From the NCBI GenBank assembly GCA_037893225.1, contig JAZGUH010000364.1:248001-312000 (forward strand): a stretch of DNA of 64,000 nucleotides. Direction: 5' to 3'. The position numbers and the translations under genes were made by a program. Source of the stretch: Hippasteria phrygiana (lineage: Eukaryota; Echinodermata; Asteroidea; Valvatida; Goniasteridae). Below, in pieces: positions 45,439 through 57,359 of the stretch; the first letter of the stretch is position 1, and the number at the start of each line of letters is the position of its first letter. Under the pieces are notes generated by a model. It did not search any database, was not told the origin of the DNA, and saw only the letters and a list, made by a program, of their open reading frames with translations.

Positions 45439-46760
45439 CTCCCCCCATGGAGACAACCCTGGCTACGCCGCTGTTTTGGGGCAGGGCATTTGTGAGGTAG
45501 GCCTAATTGAGACACTTTTTTGTGCAGTATTTATACTGGACAAAGCCAGTTTTTGAGTCCAAGTTACTCAGAGTAGCAGAAATCATACCATGGGCGCAAA
45601 TCCTGGAGGGATGGTCCTGGGGGGGGGGGGGGGGGGGGCCCATATAATCATCCCCCCAGAAATGTCCATGCCTTCAAAAAAAAAGACTAAGTAAATTTTG
45701 CCAATTATTTGTAACTTTCAACATTAATAAAATAACCGATATTACAACTCCTCTAAGCATGGATTCATTACTATGCGCATATAGTGGTATTTCATTTTCC
45801 ATTTTCCATCATGTTTGATGGTTGATATATAGCGTGTTCTGTTCATCTCAACAATACTAAAGTGAGCAAGGGCGTAGATTCCGGGGTTGGGGAAGGGGGG
45901 TATACCCCTCCACTTTTTAAGGTCCATAGCATCAACCCCCCCCCCCCCCCCCCACCCCAAAATTTCACTACCGACAAAAAACTGTACACGAAAACACCAA
46001 AACCTAAATTTTAAAAATGCAAAAAGTTGTGCGTGGGTGCTCATAGCTGCATAATATTATGAATATCTGCTTTCAACAGTGTCCCAGCCTGCTTTTCAAA
46101 ATATTTTTCAGGCGGAATTTATGGGGGGTCACTTTTTGAGTCATTTCCGGAAAATATCTTGATCCTCCCCCCCCCACACTTTTGGGAATAGATTTACGCC
46201 ATACATTGCCACATAAACATGAGCTATCAGTTTTTGGACTTTTTGACTTTCCTTATTAAAACCCTATAACCAATAACCCCTTAGGCTTCAGGTTCTCTAC
46301 TGTCTGATGAGCACCTTGCTGAATTAGAATGCAACAGATTCCAACAGCCAGAACAAAAGATCCCTTGTTCACTTCACACATCGAATTGTTGGATTCGCAA
46401 GCCCTGCCCTATTATATTTACACAAAAATAATTCTTAATGATATTCAAGACCATCATCATGATCACCATTGTTGAGGCGGGTTCTGTTATTGTGTCTGTT
46501 ACAACAAACATAATAAAAATGTATTTTTGTTCCTACAGGAAAGGTGTCCTAATTATAATACTAATAGTGCCGATAAGACTTTAGTCTTCAGAAAACGTTA
46601 CATCACATGTACATAGGCCCTAATACGATATCAATCATCTGATCATAGTCATACATTAGCTTGAACATTCCAGCTCTAGGAGTAGGACTACTACTAGCTC
46701 ATGACATGCGGCGAATCTCACGTCTGTTTATAATAGAGCTGGAATTTTCAAGCTAGTAAA
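44500..46760. other. Intron or gap upstream of the HARBI1-like central exon
   Basis: It contains the hAT-like MITE at 45245-45473 and several C and G tracts (about 45619-45638, 45940-45955). A stretch near 46328-46375 resembles, inverted, 33017-33060 (AGTGAACAA then GATCTTTTGTTC). Confidence 0.45.
45245..45473. mobile_element. hAT-like MITE (229 bp) with CAGTGGCGTAGC ends
   Basis: CAGTGGCGTAGC at the left pairs with GGCTACGCCGCTG at the right, and TTTTGGGG is duplicated exactly (45237-45244 and 45474-45481). The interior is almost all G and C tracts. This terminus is shared by other G/C-tract repeats in the window. Confidence 0.85.
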
Positions 46761-47049
46761 ATCATACATAACGTGTACAACTACAAATATACAATCGTTT
46801 TTTAACACTCACGTCTCTGTTCTGTCTAGTTGCACTGTATTGCAGTAAACCCAAGAGAGATCTTTTTCGCTGCCTCCTTCTCGAAATAATTTGGTTTGTC
46901 ACAGAAATGATACAATTCAACGCGTTTAAAAGACTGAAAAAATCAAAGTCTGTATCCATCATATCAGTATCACATTATCTGTGTGCAAACAGTTACATGT
47001 AACTACAATCGTGCCGAAACCGAACCTATCCGACATTTCCGATGCATCA

Positions 47050-47180
47050 CGCCGACGCAAGCCGAAGCCTCAGTGTACCAATACTTCAGGCTAGGCTGAG
47101 GGAAGCTTCATTGCGAAGCCTGAGCCCAAGCCTCAAAAGCTGAAGCCCCAAGCCGAAGCCTGCGTTTGAGAAAGGGCTCA
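47050..47180 (-). repeat. TIR-like sequence pairing with 12.3 kb
   Basis: The outer 21 bp (47155-47175) are the exact reverse complement of 12303-12323, with AAGCCGAAGCCT-type subterminal words. It lies about 190 bp upstream of the first HARBI1-like exon, where the end of a Harbinger element would be expected. Confidence 0.5.
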
Positions 47181-48060
47181 AGTAGCGTTGTACAGGGGGT
47201 CAAACGAATGGGAAAAAATGTTACTTTAAAATGGCGGTACAGCTAAAGCGGCAGAAGCAGACGATCGAGAAAATTTTGACTTTTGAGATGTTTTCGAGAG
47301 TAAAATGAACCAGTATTATGTCACATGAACCTTGCCTGATTAAATTAAAATAAATCGTCAAGAAAATGTCTTTTGTATTAAAACTGTGTTGAAAGAACAC
47401 TACAGAATGAATAAGAATTGATCCAGGTACGGTCCGACCGTGAATCTGTCAATTTCTGGTCGGGGTTTCCGTAGCGACAATCGGTATGGTTATGCGTGCA
47501 GAGTTCGTATCGTACTTTGAATCGTATCTTGTGAATGCCAAACTCAAGTGACAAGAACAACTTTCTCTGAAGAGTGAAGACCACACCATACAGTCGTATT
47601 GCAATGAAGATGGTCCAACCCGGGCTAGGGCCTAACACTGGAGTGACAAGCATTTTGGTGAAAGTTATTTTCAAAAAATTGTATTGTTAAATAAAATAAA
47701 AATAAGAAGTTGCAAGCCAGCATTTCCTACATATTTTTGTTCACTCATGTCTTTTTTGTTCTATACATGTATTAATTTCTTGCTCGAACAATCCAATAAT
47801 GGTTTCATAAGTGGGTGGATATGGTTATATAAAATGACCATCTGGTTGAGTGCTAAATACTAAAATAGAGTGTAGGCCTACCAACAATAATTCTCACTAG
47901 GACAGAGTGGATGTGGGGTAGATAGACTCCTGCTGTTTATTTTTTCTTTTGTTATTCAGGTCCTTATTTTGTTAGAATGTGTAGCAAATATTCAGGACTT
48001 TGCTTAGTTAGAATGTGTAGCATTATTCCCCTACCTGTAATGTTCTTGTTTTTATCATAA
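47181..48060. other. Interval with no supported gene
   Basis: Nothing recognisable. A 98-codon minus frame at 47378-47674 has no family signal. Confidence 0.4.
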
Positions 48061-48064
48061 TTCT

Positions 48065-48840
48065 GAACCAATGACTTCACCACCCACAGGGGAACCTCTG
48101 GGTAAATTTTTGTTTTTTTCTTCTTGTCTGTACTGTAGTGGTAAGGTTTTGTTTTTAACATTGTTGTGTATACCAACGGGGCAACCATCCACAGGGGAAA
48201 ACCTGCCTTTTTTTCTTGGTGATTTAAAAAGGGATCACATTTCTGTTTTTTAACCACAATCTGTAGGCCGGTGTTTTTTTACATTCTTTATCACAATGGG
48301 TTAACCACCCACAAGGGAACCCATGCCCATTTTTTTTCCATGGTGATGTATACAATAATCTTATTTTTTTTTTTTTTTACCGGTGCCTGTTTTTTATAGT
48401 TTTTTTTTACATTCTTTATCACAATGGGTTAACCACCCACAAGGGAACCCATGCCCATTTTTTCTTCCATGGGGATATACAATAATCTTTTTTTTAAACT
48501 GGTGCCTGTATTTTGTTTTAATTCTTTATCACATTAACCACCGGATAGGGGAACCCCTTGGCATTTTTTTCATGGTGGTGTATTCAGCAATCTTATTTCT
48601 GTTTTCGGTTTTTTTTTTTTCAGTGCTGCCCATAGCGGTTTTTTTTTCCTCAACTTACTATATCACAATGAATTAACCACCCATAGGGAACCCCTGGCCT
48701 GTTTCCATGGTGATGTATAGAGTAATCTAAATTCTATTTCCCCCCACTGCATTTAGTTGTTTTGTTTTAAACATCATTCTTTATCACAATGGGTTAACCA
48801 CCTATAGGGTAACCCCTGGCCATTATTTTTAATGGTTTTG
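48065..48840 (+). repeat. Tandem repeat of about 110-130 bp, seven copies
   Basis: Units contain TTATCACAATGGGTTAACCA, CCCACAAGGGAACCCATGCC and a long T tract. Copies begin near 48065, 48170, 48291, 48419, 48530, 48665 and 48785; the outer ones are more diverged. Confidence 0.85.
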
Positions 48841-49037
48841 TCCAGGTGCAGTTATAACAAGTGATGAGACGCAAGCGGATGGTTTGAAGCAGTTGGCATA
48901 TTTGCTATAAAAAAACAGAAGAAAGCACAAACAAATGCAAAGACCAGGTATAGTTAATTAAAACACTAAAATCAGATTGTTCCACATTCGTTATGATAAA
49001 TGGAATATAAAATGTTATTTTCAGTAGTATCAACTTA

Positions 49038-49175
49038 CAATTGTTGACTGCTGTAATGTGGGATATTACTTTTTAACACCCGAGGGACACACACACCCAA
49101 GGCGAAGCCGAGGGGGCTATGCGTCCCCGAGGGTGTTAAAAACGTCATATCTCACATCACAGCAGTCAACAATTG
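49038..49175. mobile_element. Foldback element (138 bp)
   Basis: CAATTGTTGACTGCTGTAAT at the left pairs with the reverse complement at the right over arms of about 54 bp (49038-49091 and 49122-49175) with few mismatches. The loop carries GGCGAAGCCGAGGG. Likely a MITE; no target duplication was resolved. Confidence 0.75.
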
Positions 49176-49468
49176 TTTTGTTTTATCATGCCAATAAGTC
49201 AAAAAGAAAGTTATAACTTACTCACGTCTGACAGAAACAAATTAATTAAAAAAATCACGCATTAAAAATAGCTGATCATCTGCCAGTTTGCTGTTCCCAC
49301 TATAGTTTACTATTGTCAACAGTGTAGGTGAAAATTGCGTGGGTACCAATGATACAGCTGACTTCACAGAACAGTACATGTGATATAATGCAGTGAGCCA
49401 TGTCTTTTTATAGACCGGACACGTGATCGTTCTAGGCCAACCAAATTACAGTATCCAAGCACACGATA

Positions 49469-49964
49469 CAGGTTGTATAAAAGAAAACCAGACACTTAGA
49501 AAATAACTGATAAATCAATGAAATTGGTCATCTCACAATATACCTTCACATAGATAGGTAGAACAGCTCCTCCAGCTTTAAAACCAGTAATTTAAATGGT
49601 TATTGTTGCAAACAGTGTCGAAATTGACTTGCGCATACCTGCGAGGTGCAGTGAAGGACAATGGAATAAACGAACACATAAACGAGCACATGTCCTTATC
49701 TTACACATCTTTTTTATTATCCTTTAACCCTAATTAACTCCCTAGGATGTGTGGAAAATCATATGGATATTGGAGGATTCAGGACTGTTAGGGAATATGA
49801 AGGCAACGTTTTTAAGACAATCTTGCAACAATAATCCTCCACATATCCACCATTTCGCTAGAAGAGCTGTTCTACCTATCTATGTGAAGGTATATTGTGA
49901 GATGACAAATTTCATTGATATATCAGTTATTTTCTGAGTGTCTGGGTTTTTTTTATACACCCTG
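49469..49964. mobile_element. TA-flanked MITE (496 bp) with about 105-bp TIRs
   Basis: The ends CAGGTTGTATAAAAG and its near complement (ATACACCCTG) are flanked by TA on both sides, the Tc1/mariner-type target. The arms include TCATCTCACAATATACCTTC and its exact complement. The interior carries the GGAGGATTCAGGACTGTTAG repeat also seen at 29.0 kb. Confidence 0.8.
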
Positions 49965-50159
49965 TATAACAATCACTGATAAAGCATGGGTTATTTTTTG
50001 TTACAAAAATTACACTGTCAATTACTTTGTGTAAGAGGATCTTCACAGTTTTTTTAATTTATTACTTGTGTCCTACAGGTTTATATTAATGAGGGCACAT
50101 CTGGCTAATTTTCAACTTATAAATGTTATCAGTCTTACTTTTATTGTTATCCTAGAGAT

Positions 50160-53100
50160 AAAGAAATCTATATCATCTTTTGATAAAAACTACCTTCGCG
50201 TTGATGCCGAGTCAGAAGATGAGAAAGATGAGAAAGACGAAGTAGAATCATCCTTAGTGAGAAACATGCCGTTGAAGCCAAACATTCTTTTTAGGTTGCA
50301 AAAAGGATCAGGTCTGAGTTGAAAGATGTACAAACACGCATGAAGGAAGATGTGCCACAATCATGGAACGTCACATATGGTACAGCCTCGTCAATGGTGC
50401 CCTCAAGCCTGTACAATATCCTTGCGTGTATACTCTCTGACTACAGCATTTGATAAAATAGATGAACAAGGCAGAGTTCTCCTGAATGAAGATGACCCCA
50501 GTATGAATTCGCAAGTGAGTACTCATGAGAAGGTTTTGAATCTGGCCCAAGATATTATCTTCACAGCAACAGGTATGCAAACTCCACAACATGTTGGTTT
50601 GGCTGTCTACGTCTAAGACCAGAAGTAGAGATATCATCACCGTACTCAACAGGCTTGGCTTGTGCATCAGTTATGTTGAACTTCAACGTCTTTTAACCTC
50701 AGTTGCAAATCAGATCACTGACGAAGCAGGAGATGACAACATATTCATCCCTTCCAACATAATACCTGGGAAGTTTACACAGTTCGCCATTGATAACCTT
50801 GACTTCTCAGAATCAACATTGCATGGATCAAGTATGTATGCATGTAACAAGCATGGTGATGTACCAGCAATCGTCACAAGACACATTACAAAAAGGATCA
50901 TTTGGTGCAATTCCTGCATACATTGGCAGGAAAACAAGTCTCCGAGGAAGCAAGGCGAGCAACTTCGATCTGAAGACAGTCACCAGAGTCCGTACATTAA
51001 AACGCAGGATGCACTCTGGCAACGAGATTCACATTGACTCGTTGCTACAGAAGGTTTCTTCTGAAATGCCCAACTTGAATTTATGTTGGACCATGATGCG
51101 TCTATGTCCGACAGAGCTTCTTGAAGTTGATGTGGATTGCCCAGGGTGGTAGGTGTTCAATGCAACTATATCCAGAAATACCCTTCCAGTGACTTCAGTC
51201 AGTTATTGCACAAGCCACCTACCGATCCTGCTGTTGTGAAAAAAGCTCTGCAGATCTGTATAAAATCAAGCCATTACTTAGGAATGGAACACACAATAGT
51301 CACTCAGGATGAGGCTGTTTACGAAATCAGTTATACTCTCCGACTTCAGGAACCAGACAGATTTCCCAATCTAATATTGCGGCTTGGTGGATTCCATCTC
51401 CTGATGAATTACTTGGGTGCTGTTGGAAAGCTGATGGGTGGAACCGGATTGAAAAAGTTATTTGTCGAAGGAAAGTTGTTGATGGAAGGCACAGCAAATA
51501 AAGTCCTTTCTGGAAAAGGATACTACCAAGCAATAAATGCACACATGAGGGTATAAAAGGCACTGAACGTTGTTTGGTGGTCTGTATTTGAGGAATGGTG
51601 TGTCTGCAATAGTGTGGATTTAGATGGTCTTAGTGAAGTAAGAGACTTGATGTATAAAGTGAAAGATGTCCTCAGAGATGGAAGAGATGAAGCCTGTGAT
51701 ATCGTAAAGCAGTTAGACCATGAAGCCAGTGGTGTTCAAGAGCTGAAAGGCAGATTTGACAAAAGTAGGCAGAAGTTTTTGACGCACCAGTTGTGGTTGA
51801 ATTACTTAGATATGGTGGATGCTGCATTGTTGTTTATCCATGCTGAAAGAGATGGTGTTTGGACGGAGCATTTGTCAAGTACAGCAAGCGTGCTAGAAGT
51901 AATTGCAGCTGCAGATCATTGCAAGTATATTAAAAGCTGTTGTTGCTTACTTGGAGGAGATGCAAATGTTACCACATACTGCACCCGAAGTTCACGCGCA
52001 GTTCGAGAATGGTCACTTCGACAGGAAAGTTCAATAGTATTTGGACAGATATGGCACTAGAATGCTCACAAAATTGTGATGCAAAAGGCAGAAGTGGACA
52101 GGCGGGGTTAAAGGGGGTGACGATGAAAGAATACACTCAGAAGAAGTGGTTTACGACTCTTCCTTTTACTGCAGGCATTTCTTCTTCTGTAAAGTTTATG
52201 GTTCACCTAGATGACGACGATATCTCACACCATGAAGCTAACGCTGCAGTAAAGAGGAGAGAAATATCGTCGAGAGAAAATCTGGTGAAGGTGTTTACTC
52301 AAGGTGACATGATCGATCCATTTAGTTACACTGGCACCAAGGATATGCCTAACATAGCAGATGGTCAAGTTGGAACCATGGACGTTTCAAGATATATTCT
52401 TGGTGCTCGACAGCGTAGCCGCCATTCGCTGCAGGACTACATTTCATCAGGAAAAACAAGAAAACTTCAACTGCAAACATTTGATGTCCTAAATAAAAGC
52501 AAAAAGGCAAGGGAGAAGAAAAACAAGCAGGAGATGACTGATGAGATGGCCATACTTAAACGACTTGTAATTGAGACAGAACGAGGCTCTGTCAGTACCC
52601 CACTTGAAGACTTGCTGACACATGAGCTGCATACTTATCCTCCTTCTATAGCAGAAGTTGATTCCACCACAAAGAACGTCAAACTTCGTAGCGGGAGCAA
52701 AGCAGCTCTACAACATATCTGTAGAAAAAGAATAGGGCTTAAAGAATGGCCTGTCACCATGTCTTCTGCCACCCACAAGATAGGTGTCGTCGTTGATGTA
52801 ATGGGGCTAATAAGAACGCACAAACCCTTTAACAACGAGGTCAGTGACAAGTATGCAGCAAGACTCTTGCAGTCAACTAAACAAGAATTATCCTGCACAG
52901 AGGTCCATCTTGTTGCTGATAGATATGATGGCATTCATGATGTCCAAGATGAAAATGGAAACACTGTCTGCTTGAAATCAGCTCGTGGCTGTAGAGATCG
53001 GCGTTCAGAATCCAGGGTTGAGTACCAGGTTTGCAAAAGCCTTCGGATAAAGCAATGGGATGACATAATCACTAACAGCAAAAGCAATTCCAACCTTCTG

Positions 53101-54057
53101 AGCTTTGTCTTTGATTGCTGGGCACAATGCTCAACTCTTCTAGGAGATGGCATAACTCTTGCGCTTGCTGGTGGTTTCCAGAATAGGCAGCATGTGACAA
53201 CCTTTAAGTCTGATAGACAACCTATCATCCCTGATGACATTGACCTAGCAAGCACCCATGAGGAGGCAGACACTCGTGTATTTCTACACATTGCAGCTTA
53301 TGTACACAGAGGATGTACCCGAGTTGTTATAAGAGCATCTGATACCGATATTGTGGTGATGGCGGTGTATTTCTATCAAAGGCTTGCTGATGAAGGTTGC
53401 CAGGAGCTGTATGTGCAAACAAAGGATTATTTCATTCCCATTCATGATGTTGTCACCTCTTTCAGTGTAAACGAAGCAAAGATGTTGCCCCTTCTTCATG
53501 CACTCAGCGGCTGTGACACTAACAGCTTTTTCTTTGGTAAAGGCAAAACAAATTTTGTCAAAGCTCACCTCGCTAACATTTGTGACCAGCTGGAACAGCA
53601 GAGCAATGTTTCTGAGGACTTTGTTGTGCACATTACAAAAGTTGCTACCGATCTTCTAACTAAGGTGTCCGGGCATAGTGATTTCTCCAGTTTGGACATG
53701 TTAAGACGCCACCTTTACGCAAGGATCCAAGACATAAAGTCATTGCCTCCAACAAATGATGCCTTCCAACAACATGTCCTACGTGCAATTTTCCAAACGA
53801 GTGTCTGGGTTAAGGCCATGCAGGCAAGACCATCCCTTCCTGACCCCTACAAATACGGATGGAGATCAACATCCTCTGGAGTTGAACCTATACTGGTGCA
53901 ACGTAGTTATCTTCCACACCACCTTCGAAAAAAGCTGTTCTGCAACTGTAAGCAAAAATGCAGAAGAAATTGCCCTTGTCTGAAGAAGAAACTAGCGTGC
54001 GATGACTCATGTTTGTGCAAAGGTCGGGCAGCTACCTGTGTGCGAGCAGATATTTAA
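50160..54057 (+). pseudogene. PIN/FEN-like plus cysteine-cluster protein of a repetitive family
   Basis: The last 705 codons (51940-54057) are open. They contain a domain that looks like a PIN/FEN-type nuclease: VVDVMGLI (about residue 286), LVADRYDGI (about 323), THEEADTRVF (about 438), RASDTDIVVM (about 465) and LLHALSGCDTNSFFFGKGK (about 520), giving several acidic residues at the expected spacing. A Cys-rich CXC-like cluster (FCNCKQKCRRNCPC) closes the protein. Upstream, homologous segments continue in other frames: an acidic stretch (50190-50250), TPQHVGLAV (50580), ISYVELQRLLTSVAN (50670), FIPSNIIPGKFTQFAIDN (50745) and FIHAERDGVW (51835). At least four frameshifts lie between 50300 and 52020. 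Similar proteins recur in many copies in cnidarian, mollusc and echinoderm genomes, so I infer a mobile element, but I know no transposon class for it. Confidence 0.65.
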
Positions 54058-54143
54058 TTAGATGATATTCAAGATGCTGCTCCTGACGAGTCTGAAAGTG
54101 TCACGGAGGAATAAACTGGATACAAAAAGGATGATGTTAGTAT

Positions 54144-54826
54144 TCAGCTCCTTATTGCCTGTCCAAGTTCTCTCAAAGTTTCCCTTGGGCCTCGGCATCG
54201 GAATTCCACCAGATAATTTTCTGACAACTGACCCATCCAAATCTCCAACTTGTCTTTCATGTTTACAAACGTCATCCCTTCACTACCAAGTAGTCTAGTG
54301 CTCCGCACCTTCACAGCTAGTTCCGGCAAGGTATATCTTCGCCTACTTGTCATCCAATCCATACGGAAGCGTGCAGTCTCCATAGGTTTTTCCATTGTAC
54401 CTTTCGGTTGGGTACAATACTCGGCTGCCATATCTTCACACCGAAATGACTCATTCCTGACTCCAACATCTAGCCTATGTATGGTTAAATTGCCTCCACT
54501 TGAAGGTTCTTCCTCTTCGGCCATTGATCCTTCCGTCACCTGAAAAGGGGGTCCATCAATGATCCGCTGTTCAACATGCTTCATCGCTGACCCTGCCCTG
54601 CATGGATGTGCCACTTGCTGTTAATTGGTACTATCAACATTGACGAAGTGCGAGATATTTCTGCCTTGGCTTTGGTGGTGACCAATACCTTGGCACAGCA
54701 GGTGTCATCGACAAGAATAAAGTGCCTGCCGTCCTTCCGATGCTGTGCAGTCATTGAAGCTCTTCCGGTGTCTCCACATTCATAATATACCGGTAACCTT
54801 TCTGTCGAAGCTGGCGGCTCGGTCAT
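54144..54826 (-). pseudogene. Uncharacterised minus-strand coding remnant
   Basis: Two overlapping frames (54144-54614, 156 codons; 54581-54826, 81 codons) have coherent composition and could be one product broken by a frameshift near 54600. I see an acidic patch (AEEEEP) and no domain I recognise. It ends about 90 bp past the plus-strand PIN-like gene, facing it tail to tail, and could belong to the same element or be spurious. Confidence 0.3.
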
Positions 54827-54979
54827 TCCTTCTGTCCCACCACCAGCTACGGTACCCGGCGACCTGGAATCGTGCTCTTTTCCTCTTCGGTGAATTTATC
54901 TGCTATTGCATTTGGACCTACTCCATCTGGAGTTGCTCAATCAACAGTTTCAACTCCCATCCAGCTTCAAGACTCTGAC

Positions 54980-57300
54980 TTAATTGTGACGTTGGTGGTT
55001 TCTATTGCTACTGCTTTTGCTGATGTTGTTCCATGACGCCTGTTGAAATTTCGTCCTAAGCAGGTAAATTACAATTGAAGCTTTTATTGGGCCACGAGTA
55101 TTTCAATCCTATGATGCATATCCCAATTGAGACACCGAATCGGTAGTGATTCTCCCTGGGTTGGAAATGGATGTGACGTCGCTATGTAATGAAGGACTTC
55201 GGCTACATGAACGATGATAAACACGGAAGCCGAAGGGGTGGATTCGATTGGGGGAGTCTATACCTCCAGGCGCACAGGTCTTCACACTTGCATTCTCACA
55301 GACAATCGGGGGTTGGGGATGACCTCAGTGAAAATAAAACCACATTCTTTATTAAGTGAACTGGGTTATTTTATTTCTTCAACTGGGATATTCCCAAACA
55401 GGCCTATAAATCCAACATAGTCAGTGAATTGTTTAGCTGCCAGTTGGACAACATTCATAAAGAAATATCTTCTTCTTACAAGTCAAGAAACTGATCCATT
55501 TGATGAGGGGCTAATAAAATGTTGACTGAAATTCATTACTAGCCATTTCACTGAGATTATGCAGTGAACACAAAGAAAACATTACATTTATTGATTGTTA
55601 AAAAAAAACATATTTGCAACGAATACAGAAAATACAGGGAAAAGTAATTTTTGACAAAAAATGGGCAAAAAGTACCAAACAAGCCCTCTGGTGGACTTTT
55701 TAAGAATTTTATTGTCGCCATCATGTAGATTTTGGTGAAAGAAACATTCAGACCAAATTTGTCGTAAACATTGGAAAATACAGAGGGGCTGTCCCTTCCC
55801 AGTCTAGGACAAAGCCTGAATCTAATACGGTTTTAAAATTTAACCACAAGTGGTCTTTTTCCCTTTTTTGTAGGGGGGGGGGGGCACTTTCAATGTCTGA
55901 AACTCATTTTTGGCCAAGTTAGAATAAAACATACTATTTATGAAAAGAAAACTATTCAAAGCGACGTTTTATCATTTTTATTACGCAAAAATGGCCGCCA
56001 TTTTGGATTTTTCCAAATTTATAAAATAGCCCGGATGTTAACTTTTGCACACATGCTTATCTATCGCAAGTCACATTCTGAGCCAAATTTAGGTTCAATT
56101 GGCCAATTAATGTTCAATTTATTCAAAATTCATAGTTTTGATGTTTTTTGTGGGAAAATGGCGGCCATATTGAATTTTGACCTAAAAATGCATTTTCGCC
56201 GGGTCAAATTTCAATACACCATTCAGATTCCGAATCAGCAGGTCTTACTACATAAAAAAATGTAAACATATTGTGGGGAGCAAATTGTGTAGGGTTAACT
56301 CATTTTTGGGGGCCTGGAGCTCGGACTAATTGTACGTTGTGTACGTAACTATGTTCAGCATATCGACTGGTGTCATGACGATGCATGGCTGATCGCCTAG
56401 ATATTTAAGGGGGAAATTCCTCCGAAGCTTGTGGTGAGTGTCTTTATTATTTGATGCATGTGTTGACAGATCATACAAGCATTGTTTTGGTGGCTAAATG
56501 AATCAGATTTGTTTGGGTACAAAGATGCTAGAAGTGTACAAGGTGGCTGTGAAAGCACTCACTGCAACTGCGTTGTTGACTATGTAGGGGCTATGCAATT
56601 GTACTGCGCGTGAAGCCATGGTCGATGAATTTACATGTACATTGACTGTGTCCATTTATGCACCATGTGTCCATACTTACTATTTCTTGTTCTGGTATTA
56701 TTTTGCAGACAACTACCTTTTCCTACCACACACCCAGGGATTTATTTATCTGAGGAATGTATTTTACATAAGGGATATTCATTTTACCAGCAGTCTTGCA
56801 AATTCAGTTGAAGTTCAGGGATCAGCTCCACAATAAAGGACAGGGATCATCTTCAAACATGTTCTTGTTTCTACCTGGTATCCTTCATTTTCCTTGAGTG
56901 AATTTGCACACGCCGTTCCAACTAATAATGGTGCCGACCCCCTCCCTCTCAGGTTGCGGTAACGTGGCATATCACTACAATATCAAGAAATGTTATTACT
57001 TCCATGTTTACAGATCACGCAAGAAATCTGCTCATGCATTTTCAAATTATGTAGCCCAACATTGTAAGAAAGAATGTGCAAATGTATGTGTGTCAAGAAA
57101 CAAAATTCGGAATTCCAGTCAAGTTTAATCAAAGAAAACTGATAAAGCCATGATGGTAAAATGTGTATGAATACCGATGCTGAAATCAACATGGTGCTGC
57201 TTCCACGGGTAATCATATATGTTTGCAGGCAAGCAAACAATGGTTTCAAGAAGGTACATGTGTATAAGATGGCAGGTTTTTACCTGCATAAATAATCCCT
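54980..57300. other. Interval with no supported gene
   Basis: A/T-rich, with ATGGCCGCCATTTTG-type words near 55990 and 56158. A phrase ATCAACATGGTGCTGCTTCCA at about 57187 recurs near 59291. Nothing coding was recognised. Confidence 0.45.
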
Positions 57301-57359
57301 AGGGTTAAAAGACAATGTGTATGTTTATAAAGTAAAGCAAAGTAACGTCCACCATTCTC

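Larger units (their letters stand above)
41778..46962 (-). pseudogene. HARBI1-like PIF/Harbinger transposase, three exons, broken
   Basis: A minus-strand gene whose last two exons join in phase (donor after 43631, acceptor before 41995). The central exon (44494-43631) holds LIFLFWLACGCAYRVVSR and the three DDE catalytic residues in context: VDGTHV (D at 44101-44103), LGDTAYP (D at 43879-43881) and IERAFGQLK (E at 43758-43760). The last exon encodes an acidic tail to a stop at 41778. A likely first exon (46813-46962; basic RRRQRKRS) ends at GTGAGT but does not match the phase of the next acceptor; a GT four bases further would. Breaks: frameshift near 44270, TAA near 44145, frameshift near 43800. 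The family cuts and pastes DNA with a Myb-like partner; such a gene lies 4 kb away, tail to tail. Confidence 0.75.

Noticed and set aside
54250..54978. Plus-strand frames of 75-97 codons after the PIN-like gene
   Set aside because: They lie opposite longer and more coherent minus frames and show no domain.
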